From Lewinellaceae bacterium (GTDB lineage Bacteria > Bacteroidota > Bacteroidia > Chitinophagales > Saprospiraceae): a stretch of 64,000 bases of DNA. Shown here piece by piece: positions 20,201 to 28,980 of the stretch. The notes below the pieces were generated by a model. It made no database searches, was not told where the DNA came from, and saw nothing but the letters and a program-made list of their open reading frames with translations. Both the position numbers and the translations under genes were made by a program. The stretch covers positions 107,098-171,097 of the forward strand of contig JACJYA010000017.1 of NCBI GenBank assembly GCA_020636315.1. Direction: 5' to 3'. Within the stretch, counting starts at the first letter, position 1. Every line of letters starts with the position of its first letter.

Positions 20201-23200
20201 TATCAACCCCGGCGCCCAGGAGGTTTGCGACGGCATCGACAACGACTGCGACGGGTGGATTGACGGCGCCGACGCCTCTCTCGCCGGGCAGGGCACCTGG
20301 TATGCCGATACGGACGGCGACGGCTTCGGAGACCCCAACAATTCCTCCCTGGCCTGCAGCCAGCCCGCCGGCTTCGTTGCCGACAACACCGACTGTGACG
20401 ATACCGACGCCTCTCTTGGCAGCACTGCCAATGACATGGACTGCGACGGCGTGCCCACCGCCCAAGACTGTAACGACAACGACCCTGCCCTCGGCAGCAG
20501 CGCCAATGACATGGACTGCGACGGCGTGCCTGCCGGACAGGACTGTGACGACAATGACGCCGGCATCACCTCTTTCCCCGGCCAGCCCTGCGATGACGGC
20601 AACCCCGCCACTTTTGGCGAAACCATCCAGGATGACTGCAGCTGCGGCGGCGGAACCACTGCCCCCACCACTGCCTGTTCGGCCATCGACAGCTCACCGG
20701 ACGATGCCGAGGAAAGGGTTAATGGCGGAAGGGTGGACCTCAACAGCAGCGACCTCGAACTGGGCACCGATGCCCAAAGCCAGCTCGTGGGCCTGAGGTT
20801 CAACAACCTCAACATCCCCCAGGGGGCTTTCATCTCCAGCGCCTACATCCAGTTCCAGGTGGATGAAACCCGCAATGATGACCCCTGCGAGCTCACCATC
20901 CACGGCCAGGCTGCCGACAATGCCCCGGCCTTCACCGATGCGGACTTCGACGTCAGCAGCCGCACACCCACTTCCAACTCCGTAAACTGGGCTCCGGCCC
21001 AGTGGCTCAATAATGGCGAAGCCGGCACTGCGCAACAGACTCCCGATTTATCCGCCATCATCCAGGAAATCGTCAACCGCCCGGGGTATTCCAGCTCCAG
21101 CTCTATCGCCCTTATCATCCAGGGCAGCGGCAAAAGGGTCGCCGAATCCGCCGACGGAAACGTTGGCGGGCCACAGCTGTGCGTCGAGTTCCTCAATGTG
21201 CCCCCGGCTTATGACTGCACCGGCCTGCAGGCCTACTTCGGAGACCCCTGTGATGACGGCGACAACACTACCATCAACGACATGGTCGATGGCGACTGCA
21301 ACTGTACCGGCACACCAACCGCCTGCACCGGCATCGGCGATGCCGACGGCGACGGTATCTGCGACGACGTGGACTGCGACGACGCCGACCCCAATATCAC
21401 CACTCAGCCCGGCGATGCCTGTGACGACGGCAACCCGGCAACGATCAACGATGTCATCGGCTCGGATTGCAACTGCGCCGGCACCCTCAACACCTGCCCC
21501 GGTGTCGGCGACGCCGATGGCGACGGCATCTGCGCCGATGTGGACTGCGACGACTCCGACCCCGCCATCACCTCCCAGGTGGGCGATGCCTGTGATGACG
21601 GCGACCCCAATACCCAGGGCGAAACCATCCAGGGTGACTGCTCCTGTGGCGGAGGCCTTACCGAGCCCTCTTCTGTATGCGCCAGTATCAACGCCAGCTC
21701 CGATGATGCCGAGGAAAGGGTTAATGATGGAAGGGTGTCCCTCAACAGCAGCGACCTGGAATTGTGCACCGATGGCCAAAGCCAACTGGTGGGCCTGAGG
21801 TTCAGCAACCTCAATATCCCCCAGGGCGCCAATATCGTCAGTGCCTACATCCAGTTTACCGTGGATGAAACCCGCATTGAAGACCCCTGCCAGATCACCA
21901 TCTACGGCCAGGCCGCCGACAATGCCCCCACTTTCACGGATGTGGATGGCGACATCAGCAGCCGCCCGCGCACGGCCAGCTCGTCCAGCTGGGCCCCGCC
22001 GGCATGGCAGTCCGTCGGCGATGCCGGCCCGGGCCAGCTAACCCCGGGCCTCGAGGCCATCGTCCAGGAAATCGTCAACCGCCCGGGATATTCCCAGGCC
22101 AGCTCCATCGCCTTCATCCTCGAGGGCACGGGGCGGAGGGCCGCCGAGTCCTTTGAAGCAAACGCAGGCGCACCACAGCTGTGCATCGAGTTCTTCGCTA
22201 CTCCGCCGGATTACGACTGCAACACCCTGCAGGCTTTCTTCGGAGACCCCTGTGACGATGGCGACAACACCACCATTAATGACATGGTTGACAACGACTG
22301 CAACTGCACCGGAACGCCCACCGCCTGCACCGGCATCGGCGACGCCGACGGCGACGGCATCTGCGCCAATGCGGACTGCGACGACTCCGACCCCAATATC
22401 ACCTCCCAGCCCGGCGACGCCTGTGACGACGGCAACCCCGCAACGGTCAGCGATGTTATCGGCCCGGATTGCAACTGCGCCGGCACCCTCAACACCTGCC
22501 CCGGCGTCGGCGATAATGACGGCGACGGCATCTGCTCCGACGTGGACTGTGACGATTCAGACCCCAATATCACCACTCAGGCAGGCGATGCCTGTGACGA
22601 CGGAGACCCCAACACCGTGGGCGAAACCATTCAGGATGATTGCTCTTGTGGCGGAGGCATCTCCGCACCTACACAAGCCTGCTCGATGATCAGCGACGGA
22701 AGCGACGATGTCGAAGAAAACATCGCCAGTGGCGACGTTGACCGGGGAAGCAGCGACATCGAACTGGCCACTGACCCCACCCAGGGAAGCCAGGTAATAG
22801 GCCTAAGGTTCAACGGCCTGAACATTCCCCAGGGCGCAGTGGTCACCAGCGCCTATGTGCAGTTTACCGTGGACGAGGCCGTCAATGATGATCCGTGTAA
22901 CCTCACCATTTACGGCGAGGCTTCTGATAATGCCGACATTTTCGCCAACGTTGCCTATAATGTTACCAGCCGGCCCAAAACCAGCGCTTCGGTAAGCTGG
23001 GCGCCGCCCCAATGGCAGTCCGTCGGCGATGCCGGCCCGGCTCAGCAGACGCCCGACCTCTCGGCAATCATCCAGGAAATCGTCAACCGTAGCGGATATA
23101 CCGCCGGCAGCTCCATCGCCCTCATCATGGACGGGGACGGCAGAAGGACCGCGGAATCCTTCGACGGCTCCACCACCGGCGCCGCAGAGCTCTGCGTTGA

Positions 23201-23570
23201 ATACCTCTTTGCCCCCGCCGCCGCCAACCGGCCCACACTGCCCGGGGCAGGAAGTACGATGGGCGGGCAGAATGCAGCCTCGGTTGCCAATGCCCCCGCC
23301 GGAGGCAGCCCCATCAGCAGCATCAGGGTGGTGCCCAACCCGGCTACCAGCCAGGTAGATATTTCCTTTGCCAGCAACATTGAAGGAATGGCAAGGATAC
23401 AGCTCAGAAACCTGGCCGGGATGGTTGTCCTGGAGGATAGCCGCCAGGTGGAAAAAGGCAGCAACACCATTCAGCTCCAGGGCCTCAACCTGCCCGGCGG
23501 GGTGTACTTCCTCCAGCTCTTTGCCGGAGGGTCCGTCCAGTCCGCTAAATTGGCCATCGCAAGGAATTAG
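17232..23570 (+). CDS. Purple-acid-phosphatase-like secreted protein B, intact (2112 aa)
   Basis: This is the intact tandem paralogue of the gene at 7745. In order: signal peptide (1-22, NTYA|Q); PAP N-terminal fibronectin-like domain; metallophosphatase domain with all five PAP blocks, GDAG (about 126), GDNAY (about 158), GNHD (193-196), VTFHHPPY (about 275-282) and GHAHDW (315-320); a Big_7-type Ig domain (about 435-515); then four ~160-residue modules starting CSRIDSSSDDAEE, CSAIDSSPDDAEE, CASINASSDDAEE and CSMISDGSDDVEE. Cys/Asp DGDG repeats and a short MopE block separate the modules. A T9SS type A sorting domain (VVPNPATSQVDISF to the end) closes the protein. Known PAP folds bind two metals and cleave phosphate monoesters. 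I infer an exported, surface-linked phosphatase; the substrate cannot be read from sequence. Confidence 0.9.
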   Translation: MKKNYCLLAGMLSLCLAMNTYAQSVIRGPYLQSGTPNSMVVKWRTDSPTSSKIWYGTSPNSLPFTQTVDGSRTEHEILVSGLSPNTIFYYSIGNAAGQLITPTENHYFRTSPTSGAVQTIRAWVLGDAGKAGQNQRNVRDAFYDYNGSQHIDMVLLLGDNAYESGTDEEYQAAMFENMYEDRLINSVVWPAFGNHDGLSAFSSTQTGPYYEIFTTPTNGEAGGVPSGTEAYYSFDYGNIHVVVLDSDDSDREPGSPQLQWLEADLAATNQEWKVVTFHHPPYTKGDSDTNNKETDMREFVLPVLEAYNVDLVLAGHAHDWERSYLIHGHYGTSNTWDPATMGINLGDGRLDGDGAYIKSTGNGPSAIGTVYIVAGSAGSSGAIDSYHPVMYESLGEKGSLYMEVTGNQMDLKFIRDIGTIDDYLTIIKQDIVGELPTVSITAPANGENYITPQAITITADAADSDGSVTQVDFLVNGISIGVDGQAPFSIDYTLPDEGMYSILAIATDNDDNTVQSETVEVTVGPVSICSRIDSSSDDAEEDPSGNIDLSSSDIELVVDNGAQSVGLRFNNLNIPQGATITEAHIQFTVDENTNENPCNLTISGVAADNPATFSSSDGDISSRPKTNATVNWIPSDWLVKSDSGPEQQTPDIASIIQEIVNRPGFSANSSIAIIIEGEGRRTAESFDGSSAEAAELCLEYSTGPASFDCPTLSANFGDPCDDGDNTTLNDMIDANCDCTGTPTACTGIGDADGDGICSDMDCDDNDPDNTNYSGMACDDGNPATINDVYDANCNCAGTLNDCPGIGDADGDGICSDVDCDDSNAGITSIDADGDGACSDVDCDDDNPNIYPNAPEICDGIDNDCDGLVDDEDGSLTGQVTWYADTDSDGFGDPNNATTACSQPAGFVADDTDCDDSNANVNPSAQEICDGIDNDCDGLVDSEDPSEAGQATWYADTDGDGFGDPNNSTTTCDQPAGFVADNTDCDDSNANINPGAQEVCDGIDNDCDGWIDGADASLAGQGTWYADTDGDGFGDPNNSSLACSQPAGFVADNTDCDDTDASLGSTANDMDCDGVPTAQDCNDNDPALGSSANDMDCDGVPAGQDCDDNDAGITSFPGQPCDDGNPATFGETIQDDCSCGGGTTAPTTACSAIDSSPDDAEERVNGGRVDLNSSDLELGTDAQSQLVGLRFNNLNIPQGAFISSAYIQFQVDETRNDDPCELTIHGQAADNAPAFTDADFDVSSRTPTSNSVNWAPAQWLNNGEAGTAQQTPDLSAIIQEIVNRPGYSSSSSIALIIQGSGKRVAESADGNVGGPQLCVEFLNVPPAYDCTGLQAYFGDPCDDGDNTTINDMVDGDCNCTGTPTACTGIGDADGDGICDDVDCDDADPNITTQPGDACDDGNPATINDVIGSDCNCAGTLNTCPGVGDADGDGICADVDCDDSDPAITSQVGDACDDGDPNTQGETIQGDCSCGGGLTEPSSVCASINASSDDAEERVNDGRVSLNSSDLELCTDGQSQLVGLRFSNLNIPQGANIVSAYIQFTVDETRIEDPCQITIYGQAADNAPTFTDVDGDISSRPRTASSSSWAPPAWQSVGDAGPGQLTPGLEAIVQEIVNRPGYSQASSIAFILEGTGRRAAESFEANAGAPQLCIEFFATPPDYDCNTLQAFFGDPCDDGDNTTINDMVDNDCNCTGTPTACTGIGDADGDGICANADCDDSDPNITSQPGDACDDGNPATVSDVIGPDCNCAGTLNTCPGVGDNDGDGICSDVDCDDSDPNITTQAGDACDDGDPNTVGETIQDDCSCGGGISAPTQACSMISDGSDDVEENIASGDVDRGSSDIELATDPTQGSQVIGLRFNGLNIPQGAVVTSAYVQFTVDEAVNDDPCNLTIYGEASDNADIFANVAYNVTSRPKTSASVSWAPPQWQSVGDAGPAQQTPDLSAIIQEIVNRSGYTAGSSIALIMDGDGRRTAESFDGSTTGAAELCVEYLFAPAAANRPTLPGAGSTMGGQNAASVANAPAGGSPISSIRVVPNPATSQVDISFASNIEGMARIQLRNLAGMVVLEDSRQVEKGSNTIQLQGLNLPGGVYFLQLFAGGSVQSAKLAIARN
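20180..23566 (+). repeat. 3.4-kb direct repeat, copy 2 (clean copy)
   Basis: This is the counterpart of 13565-16955 and reads through without a single frameshift. It therefore serves as the reference for reconstructing copy 1. Confidence 0.85.
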
Positions 23571-23583
23571 CGGCTTGTTATAC

Positions 23584-23624
23584 AACAGTGCCGGGCTCTG
23601 CAAGGGGCCCGGCACTGTTTTTTC
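23584..23624 (+). terminator. Rho-independent terminator
   Basis: A 13-bp stem (AACAGTGCCGGGC, 23584-23596, paired with 23607-23619) is followed by a T-run. It lies 13 bp after the stop of the preceding gene and shares its stem core with the terminator at 7484. Confidence 0.88.
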
Positions 23625-23653
23625 TCCTTCCTCATTGAATTTATACTCGCCAT

Positions 23654-23842
23654 GTAACTATTCAGCATCAACGGGAAAGCACATTTTCTACTTTTGTTTG
23701 CCCCGGCCCTGTCGCCTATGCGCCAAAGCTGCTCCGGCGACGGTGCAAAGGGAGCAAAGGCAGAAAATGCGCTGTCACCCTTCAGGGTTGGAGCAAAACA
23801 GGGCATTTTCTGCCGGCGGCTTCGATGATGCTGAATAGTTAC
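23654..23842. mobile_element. 189-bp MITE, IS66-like ends, with 8-bp target duplications
   Basis: The ends are inverted repeats identical over 17 bp (GTAACTATTCAGCATCA). The element is flanked on both sides by the direct repeat CTCGCCAT (23646-23653 and 23843-23850). Ends starting GTAA and an 8-bp target duplication are hallmarks of IS66-family elements. There is no transposase ORF inside, so it is a non-autonomous derivative. The interior carries further imperfect symmetry (CATTTTCT near both ends). Confidence 0.75.
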
Positions 23843-23850
23843 CTCGCCAT

Positions 23851-24305
23851 AACAAATACCAATGCCCGGAGTGCCTGACTTCTATCTGTAAATCATGGGT
23901 GCCGGCAATGGGAAATGGGAAGAAACATTTCTTTGTCCCAACGCAGGAACATAGATTCCCTCGATTCAACATAAGTCATATTAGTAATTAATATCCGGAT
24001 CTATATATCCTCATCTCAATTCACTATCAATTCTTTTTATATAGGTAGTATTTTTTTATTATTTAAAAAACTATATTAAATTTGCCGTACCACTCCCAGC
24101 CAACAAGATTCACGGCCATCTTCTGTCATAATCTCGCCGGTAGAATACACCGGAATCAACCAAAGCCATACTTGATTCGACAATGATCCAACCAGGATTG
24201 GCATAGTTATTGCCATTACAATCCTGTATTTCATCGTGAAAGGAATACCCCACTTCACGAGATGGAGTTTATGTCATTTCAAAAAACAAAATAAAGGGCG
24301 GCACC
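23851..24305. other. AT-rich intergenic region upstream of beta-helix gene
   Basis: I see no convincing gene. A 60-codon minus-strand ORF (24076-24258) has a hydrophobic start but no recognisable similarity. The AT-rich stretch 23965-24085 is the most likely place for the promoter of the following gene. Confidence 0.4.
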
Positions 24306-27300
24306 ATGAACACTATTTTTCACCCAAACAGTAATACAATGATTCATCCAAAAAGCCACCACCAATACAAGTCCTTCGCAGCATGCGTTTCTCATTTTCG
24401 GATAGCCATGTTAACCCTGAGCCTGTTTCTTCTGGCCTGCGGTTCATCCCTGGGAACTACTTATTACGTAGATGCCCAGAACGGAAATGACAACAACAAC
24501 GGGCAATACCCCCTGTCTATGGGAGGAAGCGACGGCCCCTGGAGGTCCATTTCCAAGATTAACAATACCACCTTCGCGCCAGGAGACAGCATCCTGTTCA
24601 GGAAGGGGCAGGTATGGACCGATGGGCCGCTGGAGCCTTTGAACGGAGGAGCCCCCGGAGGTACTATTACCATTCAGGAAACGGTCGTGGGAGAACCCTT
24701 CTCTTTTGGCCTGGTGGACCCCGACAACCATAACTGTGTTTATTTCGGCGCTTACGGCCCCGATGGAGCCGCCAAACCTAAAATAGACTGCCAGGGAGGC
24801 CGCGGGATCATAATTTTACATGACTACATCATAGTGGAGGGCCTGCACCTCGACAATGGAGATAATAATATGCTGTGGCTGAACAACAGCAATGGCACCC
24901 GATGGGTAAATATAAAAGATGTTGATGTTACGCATTGCTCTTCCAATGCCGTCCGGGTAACGGAAGGCGGAGGCAATATCTGGTTCGACGGTGTATTTGT
25001 TTATGACTACGGAACCAATGGCATCCTGCTCAATGGTTCTGAAAACAACCTGCTGAAACACGTCCTGGTCGAAAACTGCCGGGTGGAAAACCCTACCACT
25101 CTGGACCTGGAAGATGCCATCACCTGCCACCAGCGGAATAATACCTATGACCTGGAAGGGTACATCATCATTCGCAACAACACCATCCGCCACGCCGGTG
25201 AAGATGGGATCGATGTCACTTCCGGCACCCACATCGTACTGGATGGCAACGACATCCGCTACTCTTTTTCCGCCGGCATCCTGCTGAGCAAGCCCTGGGT
25301 GAACACCATTGAAGTAAGAAACAACTTCATCTATTCCAATTCTTCTGACCAGGGTAATGGCGACCTATCCATCCGGGTGGCCAATGTATGGGCTTTTAAC
25401 AACGTGATTGCCGGCAATGGCCACAATTGCCTGTCGATTTCCGATACCGACAATACCAAGATCTGGAACAATGTCATCTCTCCCATGAACCGGACCGGCA
25501 ATTTCATCCGATTCACCGAAAATGTCGGCAGTGTAGAACTGAAGAACAATATCTTTGATTTCTCTATGGTCGATCAGGATATCTATGGAACCATCACTCC
25601 GGATATCGTTTTCGATAACAATTGCTATTTCGGAATGTCTCCTTCCCAGGAGATCTACGATGGCAATTCATTTGAAGAGTACCGCAACATCAATCCGCTT
25701 TTCGAACCTAACGGCTTCTGGGCGGACCCGCAGTTTGTAGGCCCTGATGGTTCTGATCCCGAGCATTTCCGGCTGGCCCCCGCCAGCCCCTGCATCGATG
25801 CCGGCATCAGCGTACCGGTCCTTGCCGATTTTTGGGGCACACCCCGTCCCCAGGGCTCCCATATCGATATTGGGATCTATGAGCACGGCGTACAGGACTG
25901 TGACCCGGACCCCAACGTTACCATTTACCCCGGTGACCCCTGTGACGATGGTGATAATACCACCATCAATGATGTTATTGACTCCAATTGCAACTGCACC
26001 GGCACCCCCACTGCCTGTACCGGTATCGGTGATGCCGATGGTGACGGCGTTTGCGCCAATGTTGACTGTGACGACAACGATCCCAATATTGCCTATCAGC
26101 CGGGCGATGCCTGCGATGACGGAGACCCCAATACTTTCGGTGAAACCATCCAAAGTGACTGCAATTGCGGAGGCGGCATGCCAGGGGTCCAGATATTTAC
26201 AGCCTGTGCCAGTGTTGACAACGGCATTGACGACGCCGAAGAACACGAATCAGGATATGTAAGCCTCACCAGCAGCGATCTTGAACTGTCTAATGACCCC
26301 GGCCGGGGTAATCAGGTGATCGGCATAAGGTTTAAAGAGCTCAATATCCCTCAAGGCGCCAGTATCCTCAGTGCGAGTATTCAGTTCACTGCCGAAGACG
26401 ATGCTAATGATGACCCTTGCAACCTCATCATTGCCGGTGAAGCCAATGATAACCCCGCAAGTTTTCAGGCTTCTCATCAGAATATCAGCACCCGTACCCG
26501 GACTGCCGCCAACGTGCAGTGGACTCCAGAAGAATGGCAAAATATAGGAGATAGTGGTGCAGCTCAGCAAACCCCGGATATTTCCGCCATCATCCAGGAA
26601 ATAGTCAACCGGACGGGCTATACTTCCGACAGCCCGATCGTGATCCTGATTGAGGGCACCGGCCGGCGGGTTGCAGAATCCTATAATGGATCCCCTTCAA
26701 GTGCGCCGGAATTATGCATAGAATACTCTACCTCCCCACAGGTATATGATTGCCCGAGCCTCATGGCAAATATCGGTGACCTCTGCAATGACGGCGACCC
26801 CAATACCATCAATGACATGATCGATGATAATTGCAACTGCAGCGGTACACCGGTCGCTTGTCCCGGAATCGGCGATGCCGACGGCGACGGCGTCTGCGCC
26901 GATATCGACTGCGATGACAACGACCCCACCGTTACCACCCAGGACGCCGACCATGACGGCCTGTGCTCCGACGTGGATTGCGACGATAACGACCCCAGCA
27001 TCGCCTACCAGCCCGGCGACGCCTGTGACGATGGCGACAACACCACCATCAACGACGTGATCAACGGCAACTGTCAGTGTGCAGGCACTCCAACAACCTG
27101 CACCGGCGTAGGCGATGCCGATGGCGACGGCGTCTGCGCCGATATCGACTGCGATGACAACGACCCCACCGTTACCACCCAGGACGCCGACCGACGGTAC
27201 TGTGCTCCGACGTGGATTGCGACGATAACGACCAGCATCGCCTACCAGCCCGGCGACGCCTGTGACGATGGCGACAACACCACCATCAACGACGTGATCA

Positions 27301-27827
27301 ACGGCAACTGTCAGTGTGCAGGCACTCCAACAACCTGCACCGGCGTAGGCGATGCCGACGGCGACGGCGTCTGCGCCGATATCGACTGCGATGACAACGA
27401 CCCCACCGTTACCACCCAGGACGCCGACCATGACGGCCTGTGCTCCGACGTGGATTGCGACGATAACGACCCCAGCATCGCCTACCAGCCCGGCGACGCC
27501 TGTGACGATGGCGACAACACCACCATCAACGACGTGATCAACGGCAACTGTCAGTGTGCAGGCACTCCAACAACCTGCACCGGCGTAGGCGATGCCGACG
27601 GCGACGGCGTCTGCGCCGATATCGACTGCGATGACAACGACCCCACCGTTACCACCCAGGACGCCGACCATGACGGCCTGTGCTCCGACGTGGATTGCGA
27701 CGATAACGACCCCAGCATCGCCTACCAGCCCGGCGACGCCTGTGACGATGGCGACAACACCACCATCAACGACGTGATCAACGGCAACTGCCAGTGCAGG
27801 CACTCCAAACAGATTGTACCGGCGTAG
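24306..27827 (+). CDS. Right-handed beta-helix protein with Cys/Asp repeats (5' part of a frameshifted gene)
   Basis: The N-terminus holds a hydrophobic export signal (about residues 33-50, MLTLSLFLLACGSS); initiation at the internal ATG 24408 is possible. TTYYVDAQNGNDNNNGQ then opens a parallel beta-helix domain (to about residue 535) of the kind seen in pectate-lyase-like and NosD-like proteins (GNDIRYSFSAGILL, NNFIYSNSS). It is clearly paralogous to the gene at 31086. After the helix come GIGDADGDGVCANVDCDDND repeats, one 'SSDLELS…CIEYS' module (about 635-810) and a 240-bp tandem repeat array. One repeat unit is read out of frame for about 20 residues (RRYCAPTWIATITTS). The frame ends in the array at 27827, but the natural protein continues to the T9SS tail ending at 30882. 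Confidence 0.8.
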   Translation: MNTIFHPNSNTMIHPKSHHQYKSFAACVSHFRIAMLTLSLFLLACGSSLGTTYYVDAQNGNDNNNGQYPLSMGGSDGPWRSISKINNTTFAPGDSILFRKGQVWTDGPLEPLNGGAPGGTITIQETVVGEPFSFGLVDPDNHNCVYFGAYGPDGAAKPKIDCQGGRGIIILHDYIIVEGLHLDNGDNNMLWLNNSNGTRWVNIKDVDVTHCSSNAVRVTEGGGNIWFDGVFVYDYGTNGILLNGSENNLLKHVLVENCRVENPTTLDLEDAITCHQRNNTYDLEGYIIIRNNTIRHAGEDGIDVTSGTHIVLDGNDIRYSFSAGILLSKPWVNTIEVRNNFIYSNSSDQGNGDLSIRVANVWAFNNVIAGNGHNCLSISDTDNTKIWNNVISPMNRTGNFIRFTENVGSVELKNNIFDFSMVDQDIYGTITPDIVFDNNCYFGMSPSQEIYDGNSFEEYRNINPLFEPNGFWADPQFVGPDGSDPEHFRLAPASPCIDAGISVPVLADFWGTPRPQGSHIDIGIYEHGVQDCDPDPNVTIYPGDPCDDGDNTTINDVIDSNCNCTGTPTACTGIGDADGDGVCANVDCDDNDPNIAYQPGDACDDGDPNTFGETIQSDCNCGGGMPGVQIFTACASVDNGIDDAEEHESGYVSLTSSDLELSNDPGRGNQVIGIRFKELNIPQGASILSASIQFTAEDDANDDPCNLIIAGEANDNPASFQASHQNISTRTRTAANVQWTPEEWQNIGDSGAAQQTPDISAIIQEIVNRTGYTSDSPIVILIEGTGRRVAESYNGSPSSAPELCIEYSTSPQVYDCPSLMANIGDLCNDGDPNTINDMIDDNCNCSGTPVACPGIGDADGDGVCADIDCDDNDPTVTTQDADHDGLCSDVDCDDNDPSIAYQPGDACDDGDNTTINDVINGNCQCAGTPTTCTGVGDADGDGVCADIDCDDNDPTVTTQDADRRYCAPTWIATITTSIAYQPGDACDDGDNTTINDVINGNCQCAGTPTTCTGVGDADGDGVCADIDCDDNDPTVTTQDADHDGLCSDVDCDDNDPSIAYQPGDACDDGDNTTINDVINGNCQCAGTPTTCTGVGDADGDGVCADIDCDDNDPTVTTQDADHDGLCSDVDCDDNDPSIAYQPGDACDDGDNTTINDVINGNCQCRHSKQIVPA

Positions 27828-28980
27828 GCGATGCCGACGGCGACGGCGTCTGCGCCGATATCGACTGCGATGACAACGACCCCACCGTTACCACCCAGGA
27901 TGCCGACCATGACGGCCTGTGCTCCGACGTGGATTGCGACGATAACGACCCCAGCATCGCCTACCAGCCCGGCGACGCCTGTGACGATGGCGACAACACC
28001 ACCATCAACGACGTGATCAACGGCAACTGTCAGTGTGCAGGCACTCCAACAACCTGCACCGGCGTAGGCGATGCCGATGGCGACGGCGTCTGCGCCGATA
28101 TCGACTGCGATGACAACGACCCCACCGTTACCACCCAGGATGCCGACCATGACGGCCTGTGCTCCGACGTGGATTGCGACGATAACGACCCCAGCATCGC
28201 CTACCAGCCCGGCGACGCCTGTGACGATGGCGACAACACCACCATCAACGACGTGATCAACGGCAACTGCCAGTGTGCAGGGCACCCAACCGCCTGCACC
28301 GGCGTAGGCGATGCCGACGGCGACGGCGTCTGCGCCGATATCGACTGCGATGACAACGACCCCACCGTTACCACCCAGGACGCCGACCATGATGGCCTGT
28401 GCTCCGACGTGGATTGCGACGATAACGACCCCAGCATCGCCTACCAGCCCGGCGACGCCTGTGACGATGGCGACAACACCACCATCAACGACGTGATCAA
28501 CGGTAACTGCCAGTGTGCAGGCACCCAACAACCTGCACCGGCGTAGGCGATGCCGATGGCGACGGCGTCTGCGCCGATATCGACTGCGATGACAACGACC
28601 CCACCGTTACCACCCAGGATGCCGACCGGCGACGGACTGTGCTCCGACGTGGATTGCGACGATAACGACCCCAGCATCGCCTACCAGCCGGCGACGCCTG
28701 TGACGATGGCGACAACACCACCATCAACGACGTGATCAACGGCAACTGTCGGTGTGCACTCCAACATCAATGCGATCCGGACTGTCAGGGCACCCCAACC
28801 TGCACCGGCGTAGGCGATGCCGATGGCGACGGCGTCTGCGCCGATATCGACTGCGATGACAACGACCCCACCGTTACCACCCAGGACGCCGACCATGACG
28901 GCCTGTGCTCCGACGTGGATTGCGACGATAACGACCCCAGCATCGCCTACCAGCCCGGCGACGCCTGTGACGATGGCGAC
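26871..28980 (+). repeat. Tandem array of 240-bp (80-codon) coding repeats, about nine units
   Basis: Units begin GGCGATGCC at 26871, 27111, 27348, 27588, 27827, 28067, 28307, 28546 and 28813. Most spacings are 239-240 bp and most units are near-identical. Each encodes GVGDADGDGVCADIDCDDND, a TTQDADHDGLC segment, SIAYQPGDACDDGDNTTIND and VINGNCQCAGTPTTC. Spacings of 237, 239, 239 and 267 mark the units with indels that break the frame. Confidence 0.9.
27794..28546 (+). pseudogene. Internal fragment of the frameshifted beta-helix gene (repeat array)
   Basis: This 250-residue open stretch contains three repeat units in a different frame from the 5' part. The shift falls in a junction written CAGTGCAGGCACTCCAAACA, where other units read CAGTGTGCAGGCACTCC. 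It has no plausible start of its own. Confidence 0.7.

Noticed and set aside
24076..24258. 60-codon minus-strand ORF with a hydrophobic start
   Set aside because: No similarity or context supports it, and it lies in the likely promoter region of the beta-helix gene.
26712..28531. Minus-strand ORFs of 363 and 269 codons in the 240-bp array
   Set aside because: They are periodic mirror translations of the coding repeat on the plus strand.
26871..28980. CRISPR-like array of regular repeats
   Set aside because: The unit is a 240-bp coding repeat with no unique spacers and no cas genes nearby.
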